Part shown: positions 17,493-26,845 of the stretch, one piece after another
How the letters are laid out: every line of letters starts with the position of its first letter
Numbering within the stretch: position 1 is the first letter of the stretch
Origin: Bacilli bacterium
Lineage (GTDB): Bacteria; Bacillota_I; Bacilli_A; RFN20; CAG-826
Assembly: GCA_022641095.1 (NCBI GenBank)
Contig: JALCDB010000001.1
Span: 174,802 to 238,801, forward strand
Length of the DNA: 64,000 bases
Reading direction: 5' to 3'
Made by a program: the position numbers and the translations under genes
The notes under the pieces: generated by a model
Told to the model about the DNA's origin: nothing
What the model saw: only the letters and a program-made list of their open reading frames with translations
Databases searched by the model: none

Positions 17493-20288
17493 TCAACTGG
17501 CCGAATGGGTCTCGAGGCCCATCACGATTCCATAAGCCGAGGAACCGATGTAATTAGTCGGATCGGTTACCGCATCGGATTGAAGCGTGTCGTAATAGAT
17601 GGAGATGTACTTGCTACTGACGACGTTGTGTCTCTCGTCATTGGTGAAGTTCCCATAATCCGCCGCCGCCGAGCCGTCAACCATGTGCCGGGAATTGTAG
17701 AGCGCCGAACCGGTGCAAATCATGAACTGATCGTCGGACAAGGCCAAAGAGTCGCCGGTTCCATGGGTTTTGAAGACGGCCGGGCGAGCGGATCCGTCAG
17801 CGACGTACTGCTGCAAAAAGGTGTTCATGAAATCATAGTTTTGAACACCTGCGGCGAGGCCTCCGCTCATATAAGTGGAAATGTCGGCTTTGTCGCCATA
17901 GTCAATCATGTTCACGCCATCGACGACGGTCGGCCAACTGGTTACGTCGTCGTCCCAGTATTTGCTGAGGTCACCGCTTATGGCGCCTTCGAGCGAGGAG
18001 CCGCCATAAAAGGCCGGATCGTTGCCGGCAAGGCTGCCGGACAACCCCATGTTTAGGGTTAGGAAATCGTATTTCGTGACATTGCCTTCCTTCGCACTGA
18101 AGGTGACGCCAAAGGTCGGCTCGAAAAGACTGGTCGAGACGGTTCCGAGACTCGTAATGATGGATTCCGCGTTATAAAGAGCGAACCAGCCTCCTTGGCC
18201 AGTCACGTGATTCTCCAAATGGGAAGAGCTGTCGGCGCGAAACCATGTGCCACCGTATGCGGCCCTCGTAAGGTCGTTGGGATCGCCGCTTGAAGGCTGC
18301 GGGTTGGAAACGAACGATGACGATTGGCTGATGACCAAAGGCCCACCGGCGTTCATGAGTTCGCTATGGATGCAATAAGTCGCGGAAGCGTCATAGTTGA
18401 AAATCATCGTCGAATAGGTGTCGTGCATGCGACTGTCGATGACCCGAAGGTTCGGGTCGCGGACGGCCGGATCGCTGGCATCGCTCGTATAGCCGGCATA
18501 ACCGGCGTTGACGACCGTGGTGAAGAAGTGGTTGACGTTGATGTTCTTCATGACGACCCAATTGAACGACTTTTCAAAGAGGATGCCCGATTCGTTGTCC
18601 CACTTGCTGTCGCCATCGACGCCCTGGTTGCCATAAACGGCGATGTCCTGAAAAAGCGTTCGGTGCGCGCCGTCGCTGTCGTTTCGTTCGGATCCTTCAA
18701 GGCTCTCGTCCGTGAACGTGAAGAATAAGGATGCGTGCGGCTCGACCGGCGTCGTCTGATCGTGGTTGTGGCCGTTGTTTCTGGAGCCGGAGGTTTCGGC
18801 ATCGCTCACGATGAAAGGCAAATTGCCAAGGCTTATCTTGTTAAGGTTGCCATAAACCTCAAAAGTCGGATGCCCGTTGTTCAGTTCGTGATAATAGAAA
18901 TAAGTCCAGTCTTTGAGGGTGCCGACGATCGGATAGCCATCGTTGCCGCTATCGACCGGCTCGCCCGTTTGCCAAATGAAGCTCGTCGGTATGCTGTCAG
19001 CGCCGATGGTGATGTTATTTTGGATGATGACTTGGTCCATGATGGACTCCGGAAGGTTGTTGGCTCGTTTAAAATCCAAGATGTCGTTTGTCGCGTAAGT
19101 CGTGACATTGGTGTTGCAAACCATGAGTTGGGCCGCCGTCGTGATGTTATAGGCGCGCAACAAATCGAAGGCATAGACGATGTCCGGAAACGATTCGGAG
19201 GCGCCATCACCATAGCGGAACGTCAGACTATAGGCGCCCGCGACGACGTTGTCGTTGAATTTGATGGAGCCGTTGCTCTTAAGGAGAGTGAGCGCGTCCG
19301 AGCTGAAATAATCGTCAAGATCGAGGACGATGCCCTTGGAATTCTTTAGGATGAAAGAGACGCCTTCCGGCATATAAGAGTCGAAAGTGACGATGTTTCC
19401 GGTTTTGGCGTCGTATTCCTTGACGACCGGGCAAAGGCTCAGGGCGTTCAGGGTGCCGAGTTTGAAGGTCGCGGAATCCATGAAGGTCTCGCGGCCATCA
19501 AGGGTATCGTCTACCGCCTTATTGGCGTTTTCGAAAGCGACCCAACGGGCACTTGCGCTCCAATTGGTGAGATGCGTGACCTCGCTCACTGTGTAAGCCA
19601 AGGAATCGGCGAACGGGCCGATCCCGTTGACCTTATCCTCATAAGTGACCGTGAAGATGCCGTCCGTCGTGACCACGCTCGTGTCAATCGCGCCATAGGA
19701 GATAGTGTCGGCGTTATCCTTGGCGGTAAGGATGCTCAGCACTTCGCCGTCGGCGTTTTCGAGTTTGACGCGAAGATCGGAGTAAGACGGGACTTCGTTC
19801 TTGAGATACGAAGTTTGGAAGCCATTGGCGATTCTGATTTGCGTCACGACCTTCTTTTGGTTGGCGACGACGGTGTAGGCAATGCTATCGCTGAAGGTCG
19901 CGGACGGATGGGATGCGGCGAACATGACGATGAAGTTGCCCATCCCCACTTTGGATGTATCGATGGTGCCAAGGGTGAACGCCGCGGCGCTTTGCGCGTA
20001 ATAATAGGTATCGAGTTCGGCGTCGTGGGCGTTATACGTTTTGATCGCCAAGTTCGCGTAGTCCACCACGTCATCGGCTTGATAAGAGGTCACGATTGAG
20101 TCGGCGACGATTTTGATATGATCGACAAGGGTGAGATCCTCGGCGCTTGATTTCGAAGAGGAAGCGGAAGAAAGGGAACCGGACGACGAACTCGCGACCG
20201 ACGAAGAGCCATTGCCGCAACCGGCCAACGCCAACGCCAACATGCCTGCCGCAAGGAATCCAAACGGTTTCAAAACAGATTTATTCAT
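17493..20288 (-). CDS. Very large Ser-linker lipoprotein of unknown function
   Basis: MNKSVLKPFGFLAAGMLALALAGCGNGSSSVASSSSGSLSS lipobox plus Ser linker. About 930 aa; upstream of, and codirectional with, the YwaF-ABC gene (34-nt gap). Confidence 0.8.
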   Translation of the reverse strand: MNKSVLKPFGFLAAGMLALALAGCGNGSSSVASSSSGSLSSASSSKSSAEDLTLVDHIKIVADSIVTSYQADDVVDYANLAIKTYNAHDAELDTYYYAQSAAAFTLGTIDTSKVGMGNFIVMFAASHPSATFSDSIAYTVVANQKKVVTQIRIANGFQTSYLKNEVPSYSDLRVKLENADGEVLSILTAKDNADTISYGAIDTSVVTTDGIFTVTYEDKVNGIGPFADSLAYTVSEVTHLTNWSASARWVAFENANKAVDDTLDGRETFMDSATFKLGTLNALSLCPVVKEYDAKTGNIVTFDSYMPEGVSFILKNSKGIVLDLDDYFSSDALTLLKSNGSIKFNDNVVAGAYSLTFRYGDGASESFPDIVYAFDLLRAYNITTAAQLMVCNTNVTTYATNDILDFKRANNLPESIMDQVIIQNNITIGADSIPTSFIWQTGEPVDSGNDGYPIVGTLKDWTYFYYHELNNGHPTFEVYGNLNKISLGNLPFIVSDAETSGSRNNGHNHDQTTPVEPHASLFFTFTDESLEGSERNDSDGAHRTLFQDIAVYGNQGVDGDSKWDNESGILFEKSFNWVVMKNINVNHFFTTVVNAGYAGYTSDASDPAVRDPNLRVIDSRMHDTYSTMIFNYDASATYCIHSELMNAGGPLVISQSSSFVSNPQPSSGDPNDLTRAAYGGTWFRADSSSHLENHVTGQGGWFALYNAESIITSLGTVSTSLFEPTFGVTFSAKEGNVTKYDFLTLNMGLSGSLAGNDPAFYGGSSLEGAISGDLSKYWDDDVTSWPTVVDGVNMIDYGDKADISTYMSGGLAAGVQNYDFMNTFLQQYVADGSARPAVFKTHGTGDSLALSDDQFMICTGSALYNSRHMVDGSAAADYGNFTNDERHNVVSSKYISIYYDTLQSDAVTDPTNYIGSSAYGIVMGLETHSAS

Positions 20289-20495
20289 AAGCAGTCTCCC
20301 TATCCTTAACGAATATATTAGCACTATGGCAAAGACCGCAAAACGTCACAAAAGGTAAAAGAACCGTTTTTGGGTCATTATCCTCGCTAAAAGCCATTTC
20401 TTTTTCGATTAAGAAAAGTTTTGCGGATTCTTTATCTTAAACGATGGCCTGATAAGACATCGGCGATTTGCGCAGTTTTTGAAAAACCGCGAAAA

Positions 20496-21431
20496 TCAGT
20501 TTTTGACGTTCACAGGCGCGATTCCGCCCTCGGCTTTGCCTTTTCCGATCGGGTAAAGGATCAGATCGAAAACGAAGAAAGAGGAAGTCGTGAAAAGAGC
20601 CCCGAAGGAAACGTCGCTCAGGAAATGGGCGCCAATGAGCATTCGGCTATAAGCGACTAGCGCCGCCCAGATGAAGCCAATCGCGAAAAGAAGGACGTCG
20701 TGCTTGGCTAGACGGCTGTCAAGCCGCGGCAGGCAACCCGCGAGGAGGAGGGCGACGGAAGCGCTCGTGACGTGGCCTGAGGGGAAGCTCTTGAACTCCT
20801 CGGCGAGGCCCGCGTCGGTCCCTAAGACGGTGGCTCGCAAATCGTTGGCGCCCTCCCACCAATTGTGAAAGTCGCCCAAAACCGGAACCACCGACCCGCT
20901 CGTCTCGCCGACGAGCCAGCGGTACCGCGGACGGGCATCGAATTTCTTGACGAGGGTCGTCAGCAGAAGGGCGACGAAAACTGCCGCTATCATGCAAAGA
21001 AGGTCCCTCCGCCAATGGGGATCGTCGCATTTCCTGGCGAAAAAGAAGCCGCCCGAATAAGCCAGCCCGCACAAAAGGAAACTGATGGGCCAACCCAAGT
21101 ACCACATGCCCTCGACGTCATAGGCGTTGCGCGAGATGATGGCTTTGCCCGCGTAATAGATGCCGAAAGCCGTCACTATGACGCCGATGGCGATGACGAT
21201 AATCTTGCGCCAAAGGACTTTGTCGTCCTTGAGCTCCAGATAGAGAAGCAAGCCGCCGATGAAGCCAAGCCCCGCATAGCAAGGCAACTCCCCAACCGCG
21301 GCCATGAAAACCCCAAAGCCGTTGCGGCCATCGTATAAGGCTCGAGCGATCTGCAAATCATATAAAGACCCGAAGGCAATCCCCAGCACGATGACGACGA
21401 ACACCGGAACGAAAAGCCATTTCTTGCGCAT
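20496..21431 (-). CDS. PAP2-family phosphatase membrane protein
   Basis: KKFDARPRYRW...FKSFPSGHVTSASVALLLAG...VAYSRMLIGAHFLSDVSFGAL (KxxxxxxRP, PSGH, SRxxxxxHxxxD). Confidence 0.93.
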   Translation of the reverse strand: MRKKWLFVPVFVVIVLGIAFGSLYDLQIARALYDGRNGFGVFMAAVGELPCYAGLGFIGGLLLYLELKDDKVLWRKIIVIAIGVIVTAFGIYYAGKAIISRNAYDVEGMWYLGWPISFLLCGLAYSGGFFFARKCDDPHWRRDLLCMIAAVFVALLLTTLVKKFDARPRYRWLVGETSGSVVPVLGDFHNWWEGANDLRATVLGTDAGLAEEFKSFPSGHVTSASVALLLAGCLPRLDSRLAKHDVLLFAIGFIWAALVAYSRMLIGAHFLSDVSFGALFTTSSFFVFDLILYPIGKGKAEGGIAPVNVKN

Positions 21432-21516
21432 AACGGTATCTCCCTCGCTTCAGGTTACTAGGTTGATTATAAGCCGCCGGGACCTCTGGAAAAACACGTT
21501 TGTTGATATCTTTGCC

Positions 21517-21552
21517 AAAAAGACGCCGGATTGAGCTTCCCGGCGTCTTTTG
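21517..21552 (-). terminator. Bidirectional-looking terminator hairpin
   Basis: AAAAGACGCCGGattgagcttCCCGGCGTCTTTT. Confidence 0.75.
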
Positions 21553-22662
21553 CTATTTCCGTTTCGGCGAATCGGGCCTCTTTGAGATGACGAGTTGGTT
21601 GAATGGGATGTCGATGCCATTATCGCTCATGAGGGTGAAAATCCTCTCATTCAACTCTCGGGTGACCCCAAACTTGTTCTCCTCTTTGACCGAGGCGATG
21701 ACGCGAAGCAAAATGCCCGAATCCTGAAACTCCTGAACGCCGAGGAATTTCGGGGTCCCGATAACCCCTTTTGTCTCTTTGCCGATTTTGGGCAGGTTGT
21801 CGTCAAGGAGCTTGCGGACCGCCTTGAGGTCTTGATCGTAGTCGACTGGGATGTCCACCACCGCGAACGAGTTCTCTTGACTCAGGTTGATCGCGGTCGT
21901 GATCTGGGAATTGTGAATGGTCTTGATGTTGCCGGCGGCATCGGTGATTTTGGTCGCGGCGAGTCCAATCTCGGTGACGACGCCGCGGAATTCGTCGATG
22001 ACGACCGTGTCGCCCACCTCGAACTCCTGCTCAAAGACGATGGCGAGGCCTCCGATGACGTCGGCAATAAGGGATTGGGCCCCAAGGCCGATGACGAGGG
22101 CGACGATGCCGGCGCTGGCGACGAGGGCGGCCGTGTTAACGCCCCAAACGCCCAAGATGACGAAAATAAGGACGATCCAACTCACGTATTTTATGGTGCT
22201 ATTGACGAGTTTGCCGATCGTGATGGCCTTTTTGCTCGCGTGGCCGGTCGAAAAAGTGATGATGAAACGAAGCAGGCGCGAGATGCCGATGAAAAGGAAG
22301 AGATAGAAAATGGTCTGCAGGATCGGGCTCGCCTGGTCGACGAGCCAATTGCCCGTGACCGGGGCTTCGTTGCTGAATATTTTGGCGAAATAGCTTCCGG
22401 ACCACCACGTCGAGGCGTAAAGCCCGCAAATAACGTATGCCGTCGCAAGGGCCAAAAAAACCCATGCGGCAACGGTTTTAGCTCGCTGCTTATTGTCCAT
22501 TTCGCGCCACGTCGGGGTCTGGGAGCGGGAGCGGCCGTTCAGGTTTTTGCCGTAAAGGATGGCATCGGTCGCCGCCTTGGCCCGCGTCCTTGATCGGGCC
22601 CCGACCTCCTTAGCTTCCTCTTTGACCTTTTTGAGCCCGTCTTTCTTTTTTTCGTCTTTCAT
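21553..22662 (-). CDS. MscS-family mechanosensitive channel
   Basis: AALVASAGIVALVIGLGAQSLIADVIGGLAIVFEQEFEVGDTVVIDEFRGVVTEIGLAATKI, characteristic MscS pore/beta region. Confidence 0.93.
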   Translation of the reverse strand: MKDEKKKDGLKKVKEEAKEVGARSRTRAKAATDAILYGKNLNGRSRSQTPTWREMDNKQRAKTVAAWVFLALATAYVICGLYASTWWSGSYFAKIFSNEAPVTGNWLVDQASPILQTIFYLFLFIGISRLLRFIITFSTGHASKKAITIGKLVNSTIKYVSWIVLIFVILGVWGVNTAALVASAGIVALVIGLGAQSLIADVIGGLAIVFEQEFEVGDTVVIDEFRGVVTEIGLAATKITDAAGNIKTIHNSQITTAINLSQENSFAVVDIPVDYDQDLKAVRKLLDDNLPKIGKETKGVIGTPKFLGVQEFQDSGILLRVIASVKEENKFGVTRELNERIFTLMSDNGIDIPFNQLVISKRPDSPKRK

Positions 22663-22689
22663 ATTGAGGTCCCTCGCTTTCCTTTCGCT

Positions 22690-23277
22690 TTACTCGATGG
22701 TGACCGATTCGCTGAGCAACGGCCTCGTCCCCACCATGGTCGAGGCGACGACCGTCAAAGTGTAGGTCCCGCTTTCGAGAGGCTCGAACGTCCCCGCGCA
22801 CTCGATGGTAGCAAGGCTGTTGAAACCGGTGAACGAATAGATCTGCTTCTCGATGTCGTCCCGTTCCTCGATCCCGACTTTGACGGTGGCCTCGAAGGAG
22901 CACGTCGCGAAGAACGAATAGGAAACGCCGCTTCTTATGGTCGACACCTCCACGTCCGTCAGCTCCGGGACGGCCCCTTGGATGAGGGCGAACACGGAAA
23001 CGGCCAAAATCCCAGCCACCCCCGCTGCCATCGCGGCATTGCTGACTTTTTTCCGGCTCGCCAAGCCGATGTTCCCTTCGTTCTTCGTCGCCTGAAGGGA
23101 CGAGCCGAGGTCGCCATCGCTATAGCCAAACGTTTCTTTGCCATTCCCCAAAGGCTTGCCATCGAGACCGCCCGTTTTGATATCGTTATATTCATCATGC
23201 TCATAGATGTCGCGGGCCATGGCCAAATTAGCCCGTTCGTGCCACTTGACGTTGTTTGGCGAAACACCGGTTTTCAT
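22690..23277 (-). CDS. Hypothetical single-pass membrane protein
   Basis: MKTGVSPNNVKWHERANLAMARDIYEHDEYNDIKTGG..., one central TM and an Ig-like extracytoplasmic tail. Precedes mscS. Confidence 0.7.
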   Translation of the reverse strand: MKTGVSPNNVKWHERANLAMARDIYEHDEYNDIKTGGLDGKPLGNGKETFGYSDGDLGSSLQATKNEGNIGLASRKKVSNAAMAAGVAGILAVSVFALIQGAVPELTDVEVSTIRSGVSYSFFATCSFEATVKVGIEERDDIEKQIYSFTGFNSLATIECAGTFEPLESGTYTLTVVASTMVGTRPLLSESVTIE

Positions 23278-23534
23278 AACTAAGGAAATCATAACAAGGA
23301 AACGATGCCGATGCATTCAAAATGGCGGCGGCTAAGGAAAAAATCGGACATAGTGAATATTTACAATTCGATAAGCGAACGCTTTTTCTCCGCTAGCGTT
23401 TCACCTAACGCTTGACCATATCAAAACAAAACGGATTTTAGGGACCGCTAAATTAACCGCCTTTGAAAAATAGTGTCTCTTTTTTTAATTGAACACACGC
23501 GCATACACGCTTAATATATATAACGTTTATTAAG

Positions 23535-23584
23535 GACCAATATCGGCTGTTTAGAGACGTTGGGAATCCTAAACCCCGTTGGTC
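23535..23584 (+). other. Candidate structured 5' leader element
   Basis: Nested inverted repeats GACCAA...TTGGTC (23535-23540/23579-23584) and GTTTAG...CTAAAC (23549-23554/23569-23574) in an unusually long AT-richer intergenic region. Confidence 0.4.
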
Positions 23585-23644
23585 AATAGTAGGCTTCATA
23601 AACGCGTATCGCGCAAAAGCGATTGAGAAACAGGAGGCTCATCT

Positions 23645-24637
23645 ATGAAGTTCAAGATGAAGATGCTTGGAAGCATCGCCGCGGTCGGCCTTTCGTTTGG
23701 CTTGCTCGGGACGGCTTTCGCTTCCATCAACCACAACAATGCCATAGAGGCGGACGCCGCGGCGGGCGACGTGGCGGCTATATACGATTTCACAACAGCA
23801 AGCTTTGCGAGTACCAGTTATACAAGTGCGTGGGATTACGGTGACGCCACCATTTTCGGCGGAGCGAACAATAATGCAGGTTGGAATTATGTCAAGATGG
23901 GCGGAAAAAGTACAAATCTTTCAATAGCCAACCCCGTTTACGTTTCCTCTCAAAAGGACTCCATCTCAAAAGCAATACAAAAAGTAACGGTAAGCATTAT
24001 TGACGGATCGCTTTCGCACACCGGAATGTCCGTGAATAGTTGGGGTCTTTATGTTTATTCCGATTCCGAAATGTCAACTCAAATCGATTATGTGGCTGGC
24101 GGGACGATAACCAGTTCCGCGGCGGATTTCGATTTTACCCCAACGACCGGAAACGTGTGGGCAGCCGGTTCCTATTACAAAATAAGCTGGGATTTGGCAA
24201 ACACAACCACAAAAAATGGGATTATCTACGTTGATACGATTTCTTTCATTGAAGGCAGTGCTATCACCGACAGCGAGGCTCTTGACACGTTTGTTTCGGA
24301 TTATATGCACATAGACGAAACGACTGAAGGACAATGCATGACGTATTATCCGCCAGCCAAGTCCGCGTATAACAACCTGTCTTCGAGCCAAAGATCGTTG
24401 TTCGTCACGGACTCCCATTACCAGACCGCTTACAATCGCTTAGTCGCCTGGGCCGCAGCCAATGGCGAGAGCATTGATTCGGCCAATGACAATGTCCTAG
24501 GTGCCAAAACCTCGATCTTTGCCGCGGACACTTCTATGGAAACGGGATCGATTGCCGCTGGCGTTATCGCTTTGGTCGGCATTATCGCCCTCGGCGGATT
24601 CCTCTTCTACCGCAAGAAGAAAGGATTGCCCGAATAA
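23645..24637 (+). CDS. Secreted, C-terminally membrane-anchored surface protein
   Basis: Signal peptide, beta-rich body, C-term SIAAGVIALVGIIALGGFLFYRKKKGLPE (TM plus basic tail, no LPXTG). Confidence 0.75.
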   Translation: MKFKMKMLGSIAAVGLSFGLLGTAFASINHNNAIEADAAAGDVAAIYDFTTASFASTSYTSAWDYGDATIFGGANNNAGWNYVKMGGKSTNLSIANPVYVSSQKDSISKAIQKVTVSIIDGSLSHTGMSVNSWGLYVYSDSEMSTQIDYVAGGTITSSAADFDFTPTTGNVWAAGSYYKISWDLANTTTKNGIIYVDTISFIEGSAITDSEALDTFVSDYMHIDETTEGQCMTYYPPAKSAYNNLSSSQRSLFVTDSHYQTAYNRLVAWAAANGESIDSANDNVLGAKTSIFAADTSMETGSIAAGVIALVGIIALGGFLFYRKKKGLPE

Positions 24638-24668
24638 ACGATTGAATCCGATTGTCTCAGCCATTCGA

Positions 24669-24697
24669 AGCACCCTGATAAAACGGGGTGCTTTTTT
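24669..24697 (+). terminator. Rho-independent terminator
   Basis: GCACCCtgataaaacgGGGTGCTTTTTT. Confidence 0.85.
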
Positions 24698-24790
24698 GAA
24701 AGCAATTAGCAAGGCGCGTTCTTTTAGCAAAAAGGCGAAGAGGGCTTCATGCGATTATAAGCATACGGAAGGTACACAAATTGCTTGGGT

Positions 24791-24819
24791 TTGTGGTGAT
24801 GGTTCCACTCGTCTATAAT
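24791..24819 (+). promoter_or_regulatory. Near-leaderless promoter of apbE-like gene
   Basis: TTGTGG-N17-TATAAT, then 10 nt to ATG (24830), no SD. Confidence 0.6.
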
Positions 24820-24829
24820 CGGTGTAGCC

Positions 24830-25840
24830 ATGAAAAAAAGACGCCTCGCCATGTCGCTGATCGCCGTTGCCCTCCTCTCCGCCTGCAAAGCCACCGAAAG
24901 CGGGACTTTTTATCTTTTCGACACCACCGTAAGCGCCGTCCTTTACGAGAGCGAGCAAGAGAACATCGACTATTTGGAAAACTACCTAACCACTCTGAGC
25001 GGGGAATTGGACGCCTACGCGAAGCCGGCGGAAGGAACGAGCACCCTTTATACCCTCAATCACACGAACGAGCCGGTCGAGGTGAGCCAAGGCCTTTTCG
25101 ACGCCCTCAGTTTCGCCGTTTCGATGCAAGAGGCGACGGAAGGGTACTTCAACCCCTTCATCGGAGCCATCTCGTCGTTATGGAAAGATGACGTGCTCTC
25201 CAAAACGGATCCTACGGCGAGCGACGTCAGCGGAGTCGAAAGCCAACTGCCTGAATTGCTAAGGGAAATGAGGGCCACCTCGCTCACGATGGATCAAGAG
25301 AAGCTGACCGTGCGACGGAATGGGGAGGGCCTTATCGATTTGGGCGCGCTCGCCAAAGGCTATGCCTTCTTGGGGGTCCGCGATTATTTACGGAAAGAGG
25401 GGATCGGCGCCTATCTGGTCAATGGGGGCACCAGTTCCATTCTCCTCGGCACCACCGCCAAAGGGGAACCATGGAAAGTCAACTTCAACGACGCGCCCAA
25501 TTGCTACTTTAAGGCCGCCTCGACGGCGCTGGCCACCAGTTCGGAAAGCGAACAATGCGTGAGGGTCGACGGAACGACCTATTCCCACATCGTCAACCCC
25601 TTCACCGGGGAAGCCGTCTCCCCTTATCGGATGTGCACCGTCGTGAGCGAGGATCCCGCCCTCGACGACGTCCTTTCGACCGCCTTCATGCTGGCCGGGG
25701 GGAGCAAAGCCAAGGAACTCTCCGCCTCGATAGGCAAAACTTACGGCGTCGACCTCGCCTTCGCTCTTCTATCCTTCGACGAAAACGGGAACGGCGTTTG
25801 GGACGATAACGGAACCCTTGAGATCATGGCCGCCCAATGA
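24830..25840 (+). CDS. apbE: FAD:protein FMN transferase (ApbE family), lipoprotein
   Basis: Lipobox LLSACKA; DTTVSAVLY, EGYFNPFIGAISSLW, LIDLGALAKGYA, YLVNGGTSSILLG, YSHIVNPFTGE. Confidence 0.93.
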   Translation: MKKRRLAMSLIAVALLSACKATESGTFYLFDTTVSAVLYESEQENIDYLENYLTTLSGELDAYAKPAEGTSTLYTLNHTNEPVEVSQGLFDALSFAVSMQEATEGYFNPFIGAISSLWKDDVLSKTDPTASDVSGVESQLPELLREMRATSLTMDQEKLTVRRNGEGLIDLGALAKGYAFLGVRDYLRKEGIGAYLVNGGTSSILLGTTAKGEPWKVNFNDAPNCYFKAASTALATSSESEQCVRVDGTTYSHIVNPFTGEAVSPYRMCTVVSEDPALDDVLSTAFMLAGGSKAKELSASIGKTYGVDLAFALLSFDENGNGVWDDNGTLEIMAAQ

Positions 25841-26259
25841 AAACCAAGGAATTTGTCAGAAAGCATCTGTGGGACGGCGTTTTGACTTTGGGTCTCATCG
25901 CCCTTTCCTGCGCCGTCTTGGCCGCTTATTTCTGGCCCGTCGGCGAGGGGAACGACGTCTACGCTTACGTCTATGTCTCCGCCAAAATCGTGCGGCTTCA
26001 GGAGGGCTCCGACTCAATCGACCTCACCAAAGTCGATAGCGGAGCCACCTACGTGATCCAAGGCGCCATGGAAGGGGAAAAAGGGCTCGTCACCATATCC
26101 GTCGAACCGGGAAGGATCGCGGTTAAGGAAAGCCATTGCCCCCATCAGTATTGCGTGAAGGAAGGCTATATCTCGCGGCCGGGCCAAAACATTATCTGCG
26201 CCCCTAATGAACTTCTGATCACCCTCACGGGAAGCACGGGCGAGGTCTGGGTCGGATGA
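25837..26259 (+). CDS. NusG domain II-containing protein
   Basis: N-terminal TM; VTISVEPGRIAVKESHCPHQYCVKEGYISRPGQNIICAPNELLI. Overlaps apbE and the Gx transporter gene. Confidence 0.9.
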   Translation: MKTKEFVRKHLWDGVLTLGLIALSCAVLAAYFWPVGEGNDVYAYVYVSAKIVRLQEGSDSIDLTKVDSGATYVIQGAMEGEKGLVTISVEPGRIAVKESHCPHQYCVKEGYISRPGQNIICAPNELLITLTGSTGEVWVG

Positions 26260-26798
26260 GGAACTTCACGGTCGCCCGCCTAAGCGCGTTGGCGATGGCT
26301 TTGGCCCTGGCGGTCGTCCTTTCCTACGTCGAGGGCTTCGTTCCCTTTTTCGTGCCCGGGGTCAAACTCGGTTTCGCGAACCTCATCGTTTTGCTCCTGC
26401 TATACGGGATCTCGTGGTACGACGCCCTCCTCGTCGACCTTTTGCGCGTGTTCCTCGTTTCCTTGCTGCGGGGGAATATCTTTCAAATGGGTTTCTTCAT
26501 GTCGCTCGGGGGAGCCATCGCCTCTTTCGTCGCGATGCTGCTCGCCCAACGGCTCCTCAAAAAACTGTCGATATGCGGGGTTTCCGTCTTGGGGGCTTAC
26601 GTGCATAGCCTCGTCCAGCTTTTGGTCGGGGTGCCTTTTTTGGGCACTTGGGCCGTCTTTTCCTATTTCCCCTTTATCTCGCTCCTTTCCATCGCGACGG
26701 GTCTTTTGATCGGAATTTTGGCGGATCGGATCCTTCGGAGCGGGGCCCTTAAGAGGATCAAGGCTTCCACCCCGCCCCAAGCCGAGGGTCCCAAGTGA
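26256..26798 (+). CDS. Gx transporter family membrane protein (HepS/HepT-like component I annotation)
   Basis: FVPGVKLGFANLIVLLLLYGISWYDALLVDLLRVFLVSLLRGNIFQMGFFMSLGGAIASF. Confidence 0.88.
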   Translation: MRNFTVARLSALAMALALAVVLSYVEGFVPFFVPGVKLGFANLIVLLLLYGISWYDALLVDLLRVFLVSLLRGNIFQMGFFMSLGGAIASFVAMLLAQRLLKKLSICGVSVLGAYVHSLVQLLVGVPFLGTWAVFSYFPFISLLSIATGLLIGILADRILRSGALKRIKASTPPQAEGPK

Positions 26799-26809
26799 AG
26801 GCAAAACGA

Positions 26810-26839
26810 AAAGCCCTTCGAAAATCGAAGGGCTTTTTT
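26810..26839. terminator. Bidirectional terminator between convergent genes
   Basis: AAAGCCCTTCGaaaatCGAAGGGCTTTTTT between genes at 26798(+) and 26846(-). Confidence 0.9.
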
Positions 26840-26845
26840 CCTCAC

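Noticed and set aside
20460-20495. GCGCAGTTTTTGAAAAACCGCG inverted repeat as a riboswitch or CRISPR repeat
   Set aside because: A single imperfect hairpin downstream of PAP2; most simply a weak terminator. No repeated spacer structure.
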